DNA of 64,000 bases, from positions 19,424 to 83,423 of the forward strand of contig CAZKAP010000005.1 of the NCBI GenBank assembly GCA_964550895.1, read 5' to 3'. Below, piece by piece: positions 52,098 through 60,017 of the stretch (the stretch's first letter is position 1; each line of letters opens with the position of its first letter). The notes below the pieces were generated by a model. That model did no database searches. It was given only the letters and a program-made list of their open reading frames with translations, and was not told where the DNA came from. A program made the position numbers and the translations under genes. Source of the stretch: CAZKAP01 sp964550895 (GTDB taxonomy: Bacteria > Bacteroidota > Bacteroidia > Flavobacteriales > Flavobacteriaceae).

Positions 52098-53570
52098 ATG
52101 AAAGCAGCCATTGCACAGGATTCCAACTTTGAAAATGTTCCCTCGGTTCATGCAAAAACCCTCAGGATTAATCTGCAACCAAATATATACGGGACCTTTG
52201 CTGAGATTGGCGCTGGGATGGAGACCGTTCGACACTTTTTCCGTGCCGGCGGGGCATCGGGTACCATCGCCAAAGCGATGAGTGCCTACGACAAATCTTT
52301 CTCGGACTCGATCTACGGCACCGAGGAAGATGGACGCTATGTTACCCAATCCCGTCTGGAGAAGATGCTGGAATACGAAATGGAATTGGTCCAGGAACGC
52401 ATCAGCAGAAAAGTCAATCCCGACTACCTGTTTTTCACCTATGCCAATACCGTAGCCACCATCGATTTCGCCAAGCGATATAAGGGACATGGCTGGGTTG
52501 GGATTCGGTATCAGCTGACGCCTGACCAAAAACAGCACAACGAAATCGTGCTGCATGTTCGTTTTAAGCAAAATGAGGCCCGATTGCAACAGGAAACCCT
52601 GGGCATACTCGGGGTAAACCTCATATACGGGGCCTTCTTCAAATTTGACAAGCCTAAAAAAATCCTGAAATACCTCTATGATCATATCGATAAGGATACC
52701 CTGGAAATCGATATGATCAATTTCAATGGACCCCACTTCGAGAAAGTGGATAACCGGCTGATGAGCCTGCAGTTGATCAAAAACGGAATGACCGACGCGG
52801 TTATGTTCGGCCCCGACGGGAACAACCTACTTCCCGCCTCTATACTCTACAAAAAGAACATCCTCGCCCTTCGGGGGAGTTTCCGCCCGGTAACCAAGGT
52901 AAACATGGATATGTTCCACAAGTCCTACGAAATGTTCGTGAGGGAACAGACCGTGGACGAAGAAAATACCGTCGTCATATTCGAAATTACCCTGGCCAAT
53001 CTGATGGCCTCCGGTTCCCTGGACGAGCAGGATTTCCTGGATCGGGCGGAGTTACTCTGTTCCCTGGGATACACGGTGATGATTTCCAAATTCCAGGAAT
53101 ACTACAAGCTGGTGGAGTATTTCAACAACTACACCAAGGCGCGTATCGGCTTAACCATGGGCATCAACAACCTGGTAGAAGTATTCGACGAGAAATATTA
53201 CCGCCACCTGAGTGGTGGCATACTCGAAGCCTTTGGCAAACTGTTCTTCAAGGACCTGAAGGTTTATCTCTACCCTATGCGAAACCCGGCGACCGGGGAA
53301 ATCCTGAGCAGCAACAACGTCAAGGTGCATCCCCGGATGAAGGAACTCTACAAATTCTTCAAATACAATGGAAAGGTAGTGGATATCGTGGACTACGACC
53401 CCAATGTGCTGGACATCTTTTCCCGCGACGTTCTTAAACGGATCACCAATGGTGAAGACGGCTGGGAAGAAATGCTTCCCGAGGGTATAGCCGAAATGAT
53501 TCGCAAGAAAAACCTCTTTATCCGGCAAAACCCCCGGGAAACCCCGGAGATCAAAGACACGGAGGACTAA
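52098..53570 (+). CDS. large conserved protein of unknown function
   Basis: A 490-residue soluble protein, highly conserved among Flavobacteriia as far as I recall, that databases sometimes call 'TonB-dependent receptor' or 'nicotinate-nucleotide adenylyltransferase'. Neither fits: there is no signal peptide, no plug or barrel, and no adenylyltransferase HxGH. Invariant-looking stretches include TFAEIGAGMETVRHFFRAGG, DGRYVTQSRL, FFTYANTVATIDF, DAVMFGPDGNNLLPA and HLSGGILEAFGKLFFKD. The AxGA-like loops and acidic C-terminus hint at an enzyme, but no catalytic set is recognised. It is a single-gene transcript with its own promoter. Confidence 0.88.
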   Translation: MKAAIAQDSNFENVPSVHAKTLRINLQPNIYGTFAEIGAGMETVRHFFRAGGASGTIAKAMSAYDKSFSDSIYGTEEDGRYVTQSRLEKMLEYEMELVQERISRKVNPDYLFFTYANTVATIDFAKRYKGHGWVGIRYQLTPDQKQHNEIVLHVRFKQNEARLQQETLGILGVNLIYGAFFKFDKPKKILKYLYDHIDKDTLEIDMINFNGPHFEKVDNRLMSLQLIKNGMTDAVMFGPDGNNLLPASILYKKNILALRGSFRPVTKVNMDMFHKSYEMFVREQTVDEENTVVIFEITLANLMASGSLDEQDFLDRAELLCSLGYTVMISKFQEYYKLVEYFNNYTKARIGLTMGINNLVEVFDEKYYRHLSGGILEAFGKLFFKDLKVYLYPMRNPATGEILSSNNVKVHPRMKELYKFFKYNGKVVDIVDYDPNVLDIFSRDVLKRITNGEDGWEEMLPEGIAEMIRKKNLFIRQNPRETPEIKDTED

Positions 53571-54025
53571 GCCTCTTCCAGTATCTGGGCGGCGTGATCC
53601 TTGGTTTTAACCTTGGAGATCACTCGCTCTGCCTTGCCTTCCTCGTCAAAAACGAATGTCGTACGGTGCAGCCCATCGAATTCCTTTCCCATGAATTTCT
53701 TAGGACCCCATACCCCAAAGGCATCAATGACCTCATGGGACTCATCGGCAAGAAGCGGAAAAGGAAACTCGTATTTATCCCGGAAATTCTTTTGCTTTTT
53801 TGGGCTGTCCTCACTGACCCCCAGGAGTTCATAGCCCCTGGATTGGAGTTCGGAATAATGGTCCCTGAGATTGCAGGCTTCCGCCGTGCAACCTGGGGTA
53901 TTCGCCCTGGGATAGAAGAAGACCACCAGTTTTTTACCCAAATAATCATGCAGCCTTACCGCCTCTCCGTCCTGATTTACGCTTGTAATATCCGGGAGAG
54001 CATCCCCGGTCTGAAGTGTATTCAT
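53567..54025 (-). CDS. bcp: thioredoxin-dependent thiol peroxidase (BCP/PrxQ)
   Basis: A 152-residue peroxiredoxin of the BCP/PrxQ type, reducing hydroperoxides. The peroxidatic Cys is Cys46 in NTPGCTAEAC and the resolving Cys is Cys51, five residues on, the usual atypical 2-Cys arrangement. ATG 54025 is used; the longer frame to 54148 lies in nth. Divergent from nth, with AT-rich shared promoters. It overlaps the preceding gene's stop by four bases. Confidence 0.93.
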   Translation of the reverse strand: MNTLQTGDALPDITSVNQDGEAVRLHDYLGKKLVVFFYPRANTPGCTAEACNLRDHYSELQSRGYELLGVSEDSPKKQKNFRDKYEFPFPLLADESHEVIDAFGVWGPKKFMGKEFDGLHRTTFVFDEEGKAERVISKVKTKDHAAQILEEA

Positions 54026-54040
54026 TGATATATTGTTTAA

Positions 54041-54048
54041 TAAATTTG
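54041..54048 (+). promoter_or_regulatory. nth -7 box
   Basis: TAAATTTG matches TAnnTTTG exactly, 19 bases before the nth ATG. ATAAATTT occurs twice here (54040-54047 and 54051-54058); the second copy read on the minus strand gives a near-consensus TAAATTTA for bcp. Confidence 0.55.
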
Positions 54049-54067
54049 ATATAAATTTAGACAATAA

Positions 54068-54739
54068 ATGAACAAGGAAGAAAAGGTTCGATTCTGTATC
54101 GATACCCTGGAGCAACTCTACCCGGAGATTCCCATACCCCTGGACCACTCGGATCCCTATACCCTCCTGATTGCAGTCCTGCTCTCCGCCCAGAGCACGG
54201 ATGTTCGCGTCAATCAGATAACCCCATTACTGTTCGATCGGGCCCGAACTCCCTGGGAAATGGTTAGGTTGAGCGTAGAAGAAATCCGTGAAATCATAAG
54301 GCCCGTGGGCCTGTCGCCCATGAAGTCCAGGGGCATCTATGAACTATCGTATATACTGATTGACCAATACAATGGGGAGGTGCCTACGGACTGGGAAGCC
54401 CTGGAATCTCTGCCGGCAGTGGGGCACAAGACCGCCAGTGTAGTCATGGCCCAGGCCTTTGGGATACCTGCGTTTCCCGTGGATACCCATATACACCGGC
54501 TCATGTACCGTTGGGGGTTTTCCAGCGGCAAGAGTGTGGTCCAGACGGAGAGAGATGCCAAACGGTTATTTCCCGAGGAGAAATGGAACGATCTGCACCT
54601 GCAGATCATCTGGTATGGACGGGAATACTCTCCGGCCAGAGGATGGGACCTCGACAAGGATATCATCACCCGGACGATCGGCAGAAAAAGCGTATTGAAG
54701 GAGTACCAAAAGAAAACCGCCTCGGGGAGGCGGTCTTAG
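54068..54739 (+). CDS. nth: endonuclease III, lacking the Fe-S cluster ligands
   Basis: A 223-residue DNA glycosylase/AP-lyase of the HhH-GPD family. The helix-hairpin-helix is LPAVGHKTAS with the catalytic Lys in HKT, and the catalytic Asp is in FPVDTHIHR. The C-terminal loop, which in Escherichia coli holds four cysteines for a 4Fe-4S cluster, reads HGR-like YGREYSPARGWDLDKDI with no cysteine at all, followed by TIGRKSV. The protein's only Cys is Cys10. Similar cluster-less sequences occur in related flavobacteria as I recall. One base separates its stop from a small convergent gene. Confidence 0.92.
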   Translation: MNKEEKVRFCIDTLEQLYPEIPIPLDHSDPYTLLIAVLLSAQSTDVRVNQITPLLFDRARTPWEMVRLSVEEIREIIRPVGLSPMKSRGIYELSYILIDQYNGEVPTDWEALESLPAVGHKTASVVMAQAFGIPAFPVDTHIHRLMYRWGFSSGKSVVQTERDAKRLFPEEKWNDLHLQIIWYGREYSPARGWDLDKDIITRTIGRKSVLKEYQKKTASGRRS

Positions 54740-54740
54740 A

Positions 54741-54881
54741 TCAGTTTATGTGGCTTTCGAAAGTGAATTCTCCTATTTTCATATAATTCAGAGACTTAGA
54801 GAAACTTAACAAGAAGTCGATGGTCTCTTTTTGCACGGTGAATTCACCACAAATGTCCTTTTCGGAGTAAATTTTTTCCAT
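54741..54881 (-). CDS. 46-residue conserved-looking small protein
   Basis: A short frame, ATG at 54881 to TGA at 54741, encoding 46 residues that begin MEKIYSEKDICGEF and continue TVQKETIDFLLSFSKSLN. It has normal amino acid composition, strong helix potential, and fits the gap between nth and the sigma factor exactly, with its stop one base from the nth stop. I recall similar tiny proteins in other Flavobacteriia with the pattern DIC..F.V...TIDFLL.FSKSL, but cannot search. The fold could be a small DNA- or protein-binding helix pair. No -7 consensus is seen directly upstream, so transcription may come from elsewhere. Confidence 0.6.
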   Translation of the reverse strand: MEKIYSEKDICGEFTVQKETIDFLLSFSKSLNYMKIGEFTFESHIN

Positions 54882-54952
54882 AATCTTATGTTTTCGTCTA
54901 AGTAAATAACGACGACCACATGAGATTATTGCAGATTCCGCTTAAATGCAGA

Positions 54953-55534
54953 TTAACTCGTTAAAACGATATTATGACGGTCGATGATCTTCCTGAGGTT
55001 AATCAGGGCGTACCGCATCCTGCCCAGGGCTGTGTTGATGCTTACCCCGGTATTCTCAGAGATTTCCTTGAAGCTCATATCCTTGTAGATACGCATCATC
55101 AGGACTTCTTTCTGATCTTCGGGTAATTCCTCAATCAGCTTCCCAAGGTCGCTGTCGATCTGATCCTTGACCAGTTGGTGCTCGACATTGAGCTGGTCGT
55201 CCTTGATCACGGAGAAAATGTTAAAGTCGTCGCTACCCTCGAACTTAGGCATCCTTTTGTTTCTCCGGAAGTGGTCTATAATCAGGTTGTGCGCTATACG
55301 CATCACCCAGGGCAGAAATTTTCCTTCTTCGCTGTAGGATCCCTTTTTCAGGGTTTTGATCACCTTAATAAAGGTATCCTGGAAGATGTCTTCCGCTATA
55401 TCCTTGTCTAAGACCTTGGAATAAATAAAACTACTGATCTTTTGCTGGTGGCGGTGAATGAGTACTTCCAGCGCCTTTTCGTTCCCTTTGATGTAGTCCT
55501 GAATGAGTTGGGAGTCGTCAACATGCAGCTCCAT
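54953..55534 (-). CDS. ECF-type RNA polymerase sigma factor
   Basis: A 193-residue sigma-70 family factor of the ECF type with regions 2 (about 10-85; IAEDIFQDTFIKVIKTL and FLPWVMRIAHNLIIDHFRR) and 4 (about 125-185; LPEDQKEVLMMRIYKDMSFKEIS with a helix-turn-helix ending TALGRMRYAL). No anti-sigma gene follows. ATG 55534 is chosen; a GTG at 55585 is possible. It has a well-formed promoter about 120 bases upstream. Confidence 0.92.
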   Translation of the reverse strand: MELHVDDSQLIQDYIKGNEKALEVLIHRHQQKISSFIYSKVLDKDIAEDIFQDTFIKVIKTLKKGSYSEEGKFLPWVMRIAHNLIIDHFRRNKRMPKFEGSDDFNIFSVIKDDQLNVEHQLVKDQIDSDLGKLIEELPEDQKEVLMMRIYKDMSFKEISENTGVSINTALGRMRYALINLRKIIDRHNIVLTS

Positions 55535-55652
55535 ACAAATTACTTTTTGGTTTTGCACAGGGTACAGTTCATGCACCTTGTACACGTGAGTTATTAGTCT
55601 AGTAAAAAGTAATTATCCTGTATAGGCCTATTCAGATGATTAATTACACAAC

Positions 55653-55681
55653 CAAAATTAGATAAATGGCTATCCGGCCAA
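55653..55681 (-). promoter_or_regulatory. sigma factor gene promoter
   Basis: On the minus strand TTG (55679-55681) and the -7 box TAATTTTG (55653-55660) are spaced by 18 bases. The start would be near 55647, giving a leader of about 110 bases, unusually long for this window. The rest of the 243-base gap to uvrA shows only weak promoter-like sequence (TTG then TAAATTAC) before uvrA. Confidence 0.65.
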
Positions 55682-55777
55682 AAAACTATGTTGTGATATG
55701 AAGCTTTTTTGATGTTAACTTGCGCAATATAGGCATTAACATAAATTACGCCGATATCTGAGTTCAATTTTCGATGA

Positions 55778-58555
55778 ATGGCCCGGACGAGTGAGAGAAA
55801 ATCCAGTAAGAACCTGGTAATTAAGGGGGCAAGCCTTCACAACCTCAAGAATATTGATGTCGAAATACCCAGAAACCGAATGGTGGTCATTACCGGTCTT
55901 TCCGGCTCTGGTAAGTCAACACTGGCGTTCGATACTATTTACGCGGAGGGCCAGAGGCGCTACGTCGAAAGCCTCTCTTCCTACGCCCGACAGTTTCTGG
56001 AGAAACTCGACAAGCCTCAGGTCGACTATATAGGGGGCATATCTCCTGCGATCGCGATCGAACAGAAGGTAAATAGCACCAATCCGAGATCCACCGTGGG
56101 TACCACCACAGAGATATACGACTATCTGAAGCTGCTGTATGCCCGTATCGGTCGGACCTATTCACCCGTTTCGGGTAAGGAAGTCCGGCGGCATACGGTT
56201 TCGGATGTGGTCGACTATATCAAGGGACTGGAAAAAGGCACCCGCCTGCTGCTGCTGTCTCCGATTCGCATAGAAGCCGGGAAGGATATGCATAAGGTTC
56301 TGCAATTGTATGCTCAACAGGGCTACGCGCGGATACTGGTGAATGCGGAAGTGCATCGCCTTGAACAGCCACCGGGCGATTTGGGTTGTGAATTCGATCT
56401 CGTAGTGGATCGGGTGGTGGTCTCAGAGGGCGAGGACTTTCTCAATCGTCTGGGGCAGTCCGTGGATACGGCCTTCTTTGAGGGCAAAGGGCACGTCATA
56501 CTCGCAGACACCCAAGGGAATGCCCTGCAAAGCTTCAGCAATTTCATGGAGATGGATGGGATTACATTTCCTGAACCCCATGTTCACTTGTTCAGCTTTA
56601 ACAATCCTTACGGGGCCTGTCCTAAATGCGAGGGCTACGGGGATATGATTGGTATAGACCCTCAACTGGTGGTTCCCAACACCAGCCTCTCCATCTTCGA
56701 CTATGCCGTGATGCCCTGGCGAGGCGAAAAAATGGGATGGTATAGGGAACAACTCATTAAGGCTGCACCCAAAACAGGGTTTCCCATACATAAGCCCTGG
56801 TTTGAACTGACTGAGCAGCAGCGTGAGCTCGTGTGGAAGGGAAACGAACACTTTATTGGTATAGAAAAGTTCTTCGAACAACTCGAGGAAAAGAACTATA
56901 AGGTTCAAAACCGGGTCATGCTTTCCCGCTATCGGGGAAAAACCCGATGCGATCGATGTAACGGAACCCGTCTCAGGGACGAATCCAATTACGTGCGGGT
57001 AGGCGGCAAATCCATTACTGAACTGGTCGACCTCCCTATAGCCGATCTGGGTGTTTTTTTCACGGAACTGGAGCTTAGCGAGTACGAACAAAAAGTCAGC
57101 GAAAGACTGCTGAACGAAATAAATAGTCGGATTGAATTCATTGGCCAGGTCGGCCTGGGCTACCTGACGCTGAACCGGAAATCCAACACCCTTTCCGGGG
57201 GGGAAAGCCAGAGAATCAACCTGGCTACTTCCCTGGGCAGTAGTCTGGTGGGCTCCCTGTACATATTGGACGAACCCAGTATCGGGCTCCATCCCAGGGA
57301 TAACGAAAACCTGATCCGGGTACTGCACTCCCTCAGAGACCTGGGAAATACCGTTATCGTAGTCGAGCACGACGAGGACATCATGCGCCAGGCCGATGAG
57401 ATTATAGATCTAGGCCCGGAAGCCGGTAGTCTGGGTGGGAGGTTGGTGGCACAGGGCCGGCCGGACTCCCTGGAATCGGAAGAGTCACTTACGGCTTCCT
57501 ACCTGAATGGTAAACTCTGGATAACCCCTCCGGAATCGTACCGCAAACCCCGGTATTATATAGAAATCCAAGGGGCCCGCCAGCATAACCTTAAGAATAT
57601 AGACCTGAAGCTTCCCCTGGAGTGCCTGGCCGTTATTACGGGAGTTTCCGGCAGCGGCAAAAGTACCCTGGTGAGGTCGATATTGTATCCCGCCATATTT
57701 AGAACCCTCAACGATTACGGGGAAAAGCCCGGAGAATACAATGCGCTCGGAGGCGACCTGGACCGAATTTCCGCCATCGAATTTGTGGACCAGAATCCGA
57801 TCGGGAGGTCTTCACGCAGCAATCCCGTCACCTACATTAAGGCCTATGACGACATACGGGCTCTTTACGCATCACAGAAACTTAGCCGGCTTCGCAACTA
57901 TACGGCCAAGCATTTCTCCTTCAATGTCGATGGGGGACGCTGCGATAAGTGCAAGGGCGAAGGAACCGTTACCGTCGAGATGCAATTCATGGCCGATATT
58001 CAGCTGACCTGTGATTCCTGTCAGGGCAAACGCTTTAAGAAGGAGGTCCTCGAGGTAACTTTCGGAGGTCTTGCTATCAGCGAATTACTGGAACTGACTA
58101 TAGACGAAGCCATAACCTTCTTTGAAACCCATAAAGAGAAACGACTCGTCAGCAAGCTCTTCCCGCTGAAACAAGTGGGCCTCGGCTACGTTTCCCTGGG
58201 ACAGGCCTCTACTACCCTGTCCGGCGGAGAAGCCCAGCGCATTAAACTGGCCTCATTCCTGGGTAAAGGGAATCGTTCCGAAAAGACCCTCTTTATTTTC
58301 GACGAGCCTACCACCGGTTTACACATACACGATATTAAGACGCTGCTCGCCGCCTTTCAGGCACTTATCGAGAACGGCCATAGTATCTGGGTTGTCGAAC
58401 ATCACCTGGATCTGATTAAGTCCGCCGACTACCTGGTCGATCTGGGCCCCGAAGGCGGAGAAGGCGGAGGTTATCTGGTGGCCGAAGGTACGCCCCTTGA
58501 AGTCGCTGCTCACCAGGACTCTTACACAGGGCGTTACCTAAAGGGGAAATTATAA
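55778..58555 (+). CDS. uvrA: UvrABC excinuclease subunit A
   Basis: A 925-residue ABC-type damage-recognition ATPase of nucleotide excision repair. It has two ATPase halves: GLSGSGKST with GGESQRINLAT and LDEPSIGLHPRD in the first, and GVSGSGKST with GGEAQRIKLAS and FDEPTTGLH in the second. Zinc-binding modules are CPKCEGYG, CDRCNGTR, and CDKCKGEG...CDSCQGKR. The length and motifs are normal. UvrB and UvrC are not in the window. Confidence 0.97.
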   Translation: MARTSERKSSKNLVIKGASLHNLKNIDVEIPRNRMVVITGLSGSGKSTLAFDTIYAEGQRRYVESLSSYARQFLEKLDKPQVDYIGGISPAIAIEQKVNSTNPRSTVGTTTEIYDYLKLLYARIGRTYSPVSGKEVRRHTVSDVVDYIKGLEKGTRLLLLSPIRIEAGKDMHKVLQLYAQQGYARILVNAEVHRLEQPPGDLGCEFDLVVDRVVVSEGEDFLNRLGQSVDTAFFEGKGHVILADTQGNALQSFSNFMEMDGITFPEPHVHLFSFNNPYGACPKCEGYGDMIGIDPQLVVPNTSLSIFDYAVMPWRGEKMGWYREQLIKAAPKTGFPIHKPWFELTEQQRELVWKGNEHFIGIEKFFEQLEEKNYKVQNRVMLSRYRGKTRCDRCNGTRLRDESNYVRVGGKSITELVDLPIADLGVFFTELELSEYEQKVSERLLNEINSRIEFIGQVGLGYLTLNRKSNTLSGGESQRINLATSLGSSLVGSLYILDEPSIGLHPRDNENLIRVLHSLRDLGNTVIVVEHDEDIMRQADEIIDLGPEAGSLGGRLVAQGRPDSLESEESLTASYLNGKLWITPPESYRKPRYYIEIQGARQHNLKNIDLKLPLECLAVITGVSGSGKSTLVRSILYPAIFRTLNDYGEKPGEYNALGGDLDRISAIEFVDQNPIGRSSRSNPVTYIKAYDDIRALYASQKLSRLRNYTAKHFSFNVDGGRCDKCKGEGTVTVEMQFMADIQLTCDSCQGKRFKKEVLEVTFGGLAISELLELTIDEAITFFETHKEKRLVSKLFPLKQVGLGYVSLGQASTTLSGGEAQRIKLASFLGKGNRSEKTLFIFDEPTTGLHIHDIKTLLAAFQALIENGHSIWVVEHHLDLIKSADYLVDLGPEGGEGGGYLVAEGTPLEVAAHQDSYTGRYLKGKL

Positions 58556-58627
58556 CTCCTCAAACATCTGTTATACAACACCTTATTGTCTGACACCGTT
58601 TTTTGGCACGCTGTTTGTTTATTTGTT

Positions 58628-58637
58628 AGTGATCACT
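58628..58637. promoter_or_regulatory. AGTGATCACT palindrome
   Basis: A perfect ten-base palindrome 34 bases before the start of the Arg/Ser-rich protein gene. It may be an operator; nothing else supports a function. Confidence 0.3.
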
Positions 58638-58670
58638 CACATTGGGTGTGTAAACCAAAAGGAAGAGATC

Positions 58671-59951
58671 ATGAGAAAAGGATTATTACTTATCGGAACC
58701 GCGCTGTTCACAACCGTTTTGTTTTCTGTGAACGCCAGAGAAACTCATTATCCCGTAGCGGGCTATTACAATGCCAATCCTTTCATCTTCCAGGAGCAAG
58801 GTATCACCTTTGCTGTTTATCCCGATGGTGAATTCGACTTTTACATGGACTCGCAGGTGCAGGTCGGAATTGGAGCCGGAAATGTTGGAGTCACCTTTAA
58901 TTCAGGCTTCAATTACAATCCATTTGTCCAATACGACCACTACGGAGCCGTAATCCAGGTAGAGCACGTACCCATATTCTACGATCCCTGGGGCCGTGTT
59001 GACCAGATTGGCAATGTCAATATCTTTTATAGGAACGGTTGGGTCAACCGAATCGGAGGCCTCACGATATTCTACAACAACGGCGTCTTCAGCCATACGG
59101 TAGGATTCATCAATATCTACAACAGGAGGTATGTATTCCGGCCCTGGCATCGATGGTTCGCCCGCCCTGCCATAGGATTCTGTAATGTATGGACAACTCC
59201 GTACAGGAGATGGTACGACCCGATCAGGTACACCTTTTTCAGGCCCTATATCGATAACCGTAGAGTAGCTTTCTACAATATAGGTAGCCAGCGCAGGTAC
59301 GCCCCGATACAGAACCGAAACGCCATTTACCGTAACGACCGGAGGGTATCCCAGGTTCGTTCCAGCAGAAGCGAGCGTTATCAGCGCGCGGGGCGAAGCG
59401 ATTACGCCTTTAACGATAGCGGCAGGAGTAGCGCCGTGAACCAGCGCTCGAATTCCGGCCAATCGAACCGGGTGCTGAGCAATGGCCGAAGTGGAAACAC
59501 CAATATGCGTTCCAGCCGTAATGCCGATTCCAATCTGAATCGAAACAGCGGGGCGACTCGTAGTCGGAGTACTCAGGCTACTCGAAGTAGCCGATCGGGC
59601 TCACAGTCCCGGGAAAGTGCCGTCAATCGAAGCAGCCGTTCGGGTCAGAACCGTCAGGGAAGCGTCAATACCCAGAGCCAGCGCAACACGAATCGAGTAA
59701 GCACACGTAGCGGCAGCAGCCGGGTAAACCGGTCCGCAACGACTCCATCTCGAAGCTCGAGATCCTCGCAGGTACAGCGGCCAAAGAGCAACAGGAGCAG
59801 TTCGGTTAAACGAAGCTCCACGCGATCCACAAGTGTGAAGAAGTCTTCTGGAAGGAACACCTCTTCGGGTGCAGCCAAGAGTCGTTCGACCCGGTCCAAT
59901 AGGAGTTCCTCCTCCCGCAGTGGTGGTCGCTCTTCTTCCGGACGTGGATAG
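58671..59951 (+). CDS. secreted protein with beta-repeat head and Arg/Ser-rich tail
   Basis: A 426-residue protein I cannot assign. It has a signal peptide (about 1-22), then a beta-rich, aromatic region (about 25-185) with short repeats of about 16 residues built on the pattern IGNVNIFYRNGWVNRI and its variants. From about residue 225 to the end the sequence is disordered, almost only Ser, Arg, Asn, Thr and Gly, with many RSSRS runs. A good GGAAGAG ribosome site precedes the ATG at 58671. The strongly basic tail suggests binding to polyanions such as extracellular DNA or LPS. A terminator follows. Confidence 0.82.
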   Translation: MRKGLLLIGTALFTTVLFSVNARETHYPVAGYYNANPFIFQEQGITFAVYPDGEFDFYMDSQVQVGIGAGNVGVTFNSGFNYNPFVQYDHYGAVIQVEHVPIFYDPWGRVDQIGNVNIFYRNGWVNRIGGLTIFYNNGVFSHTVGFINIYNRRYVFRPWHRWFARPAIGFCNVWTTPYRRWYDPIRYTFFRPYIDNRRVAFYNIGSQRRYAPIQNRNAIYRNDRRVSQVRSSRSERYQRAGRSDYAFNDSGRSSAVNQRSNSGQSNRVLSNGRSGNTNMRSSRNADSNLNRNSGATRSRSTQATRSSRSGSQSRESAVNRSSRSGQNRQGSVNTQSQRNTNRVSTRSGSSRVNRSATTPSRSSRSSQVQRPKSNRSSSVKRSSTRSTSVKKSSGRNTSSGAAKSRSTRSNRSSSSRSGGRSSSGRG

Positions 59952-59980
59952 ATTAAAGAATTAGGTTGGTTAGTTGTTAG

Positions 59981-60017
59981 AATCCTGCGGTCCCTACGGG
60001 CCGTGGGATTTTCTTTT
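59981..60017 (+). terminator. terminator after the Arg/Ser-rich protein gene
   Basis: AATCC and GGATT close a hairpin whose inner part pairs CGG/CCG and CCC/GGG, then TTCTTTT. It overlaps the 3' end of the convergent flippase gene. Confidence 0.62.

Noticed and set aside
56423..57370. Long minus-strand open frame (315 codons) inside uvrA
   Set aside because: Opposite a conserved ATPase with all motifs intact; shadow frame.
59330..59948. Repeat-rich DNA in the Arg/Ser tail as a tandem repeat or mobile element
   Set aside because: Repetition comes from AGC/CGT/TCC-type codon use for Ser/Arg, with no fixed period or terminal repeats.
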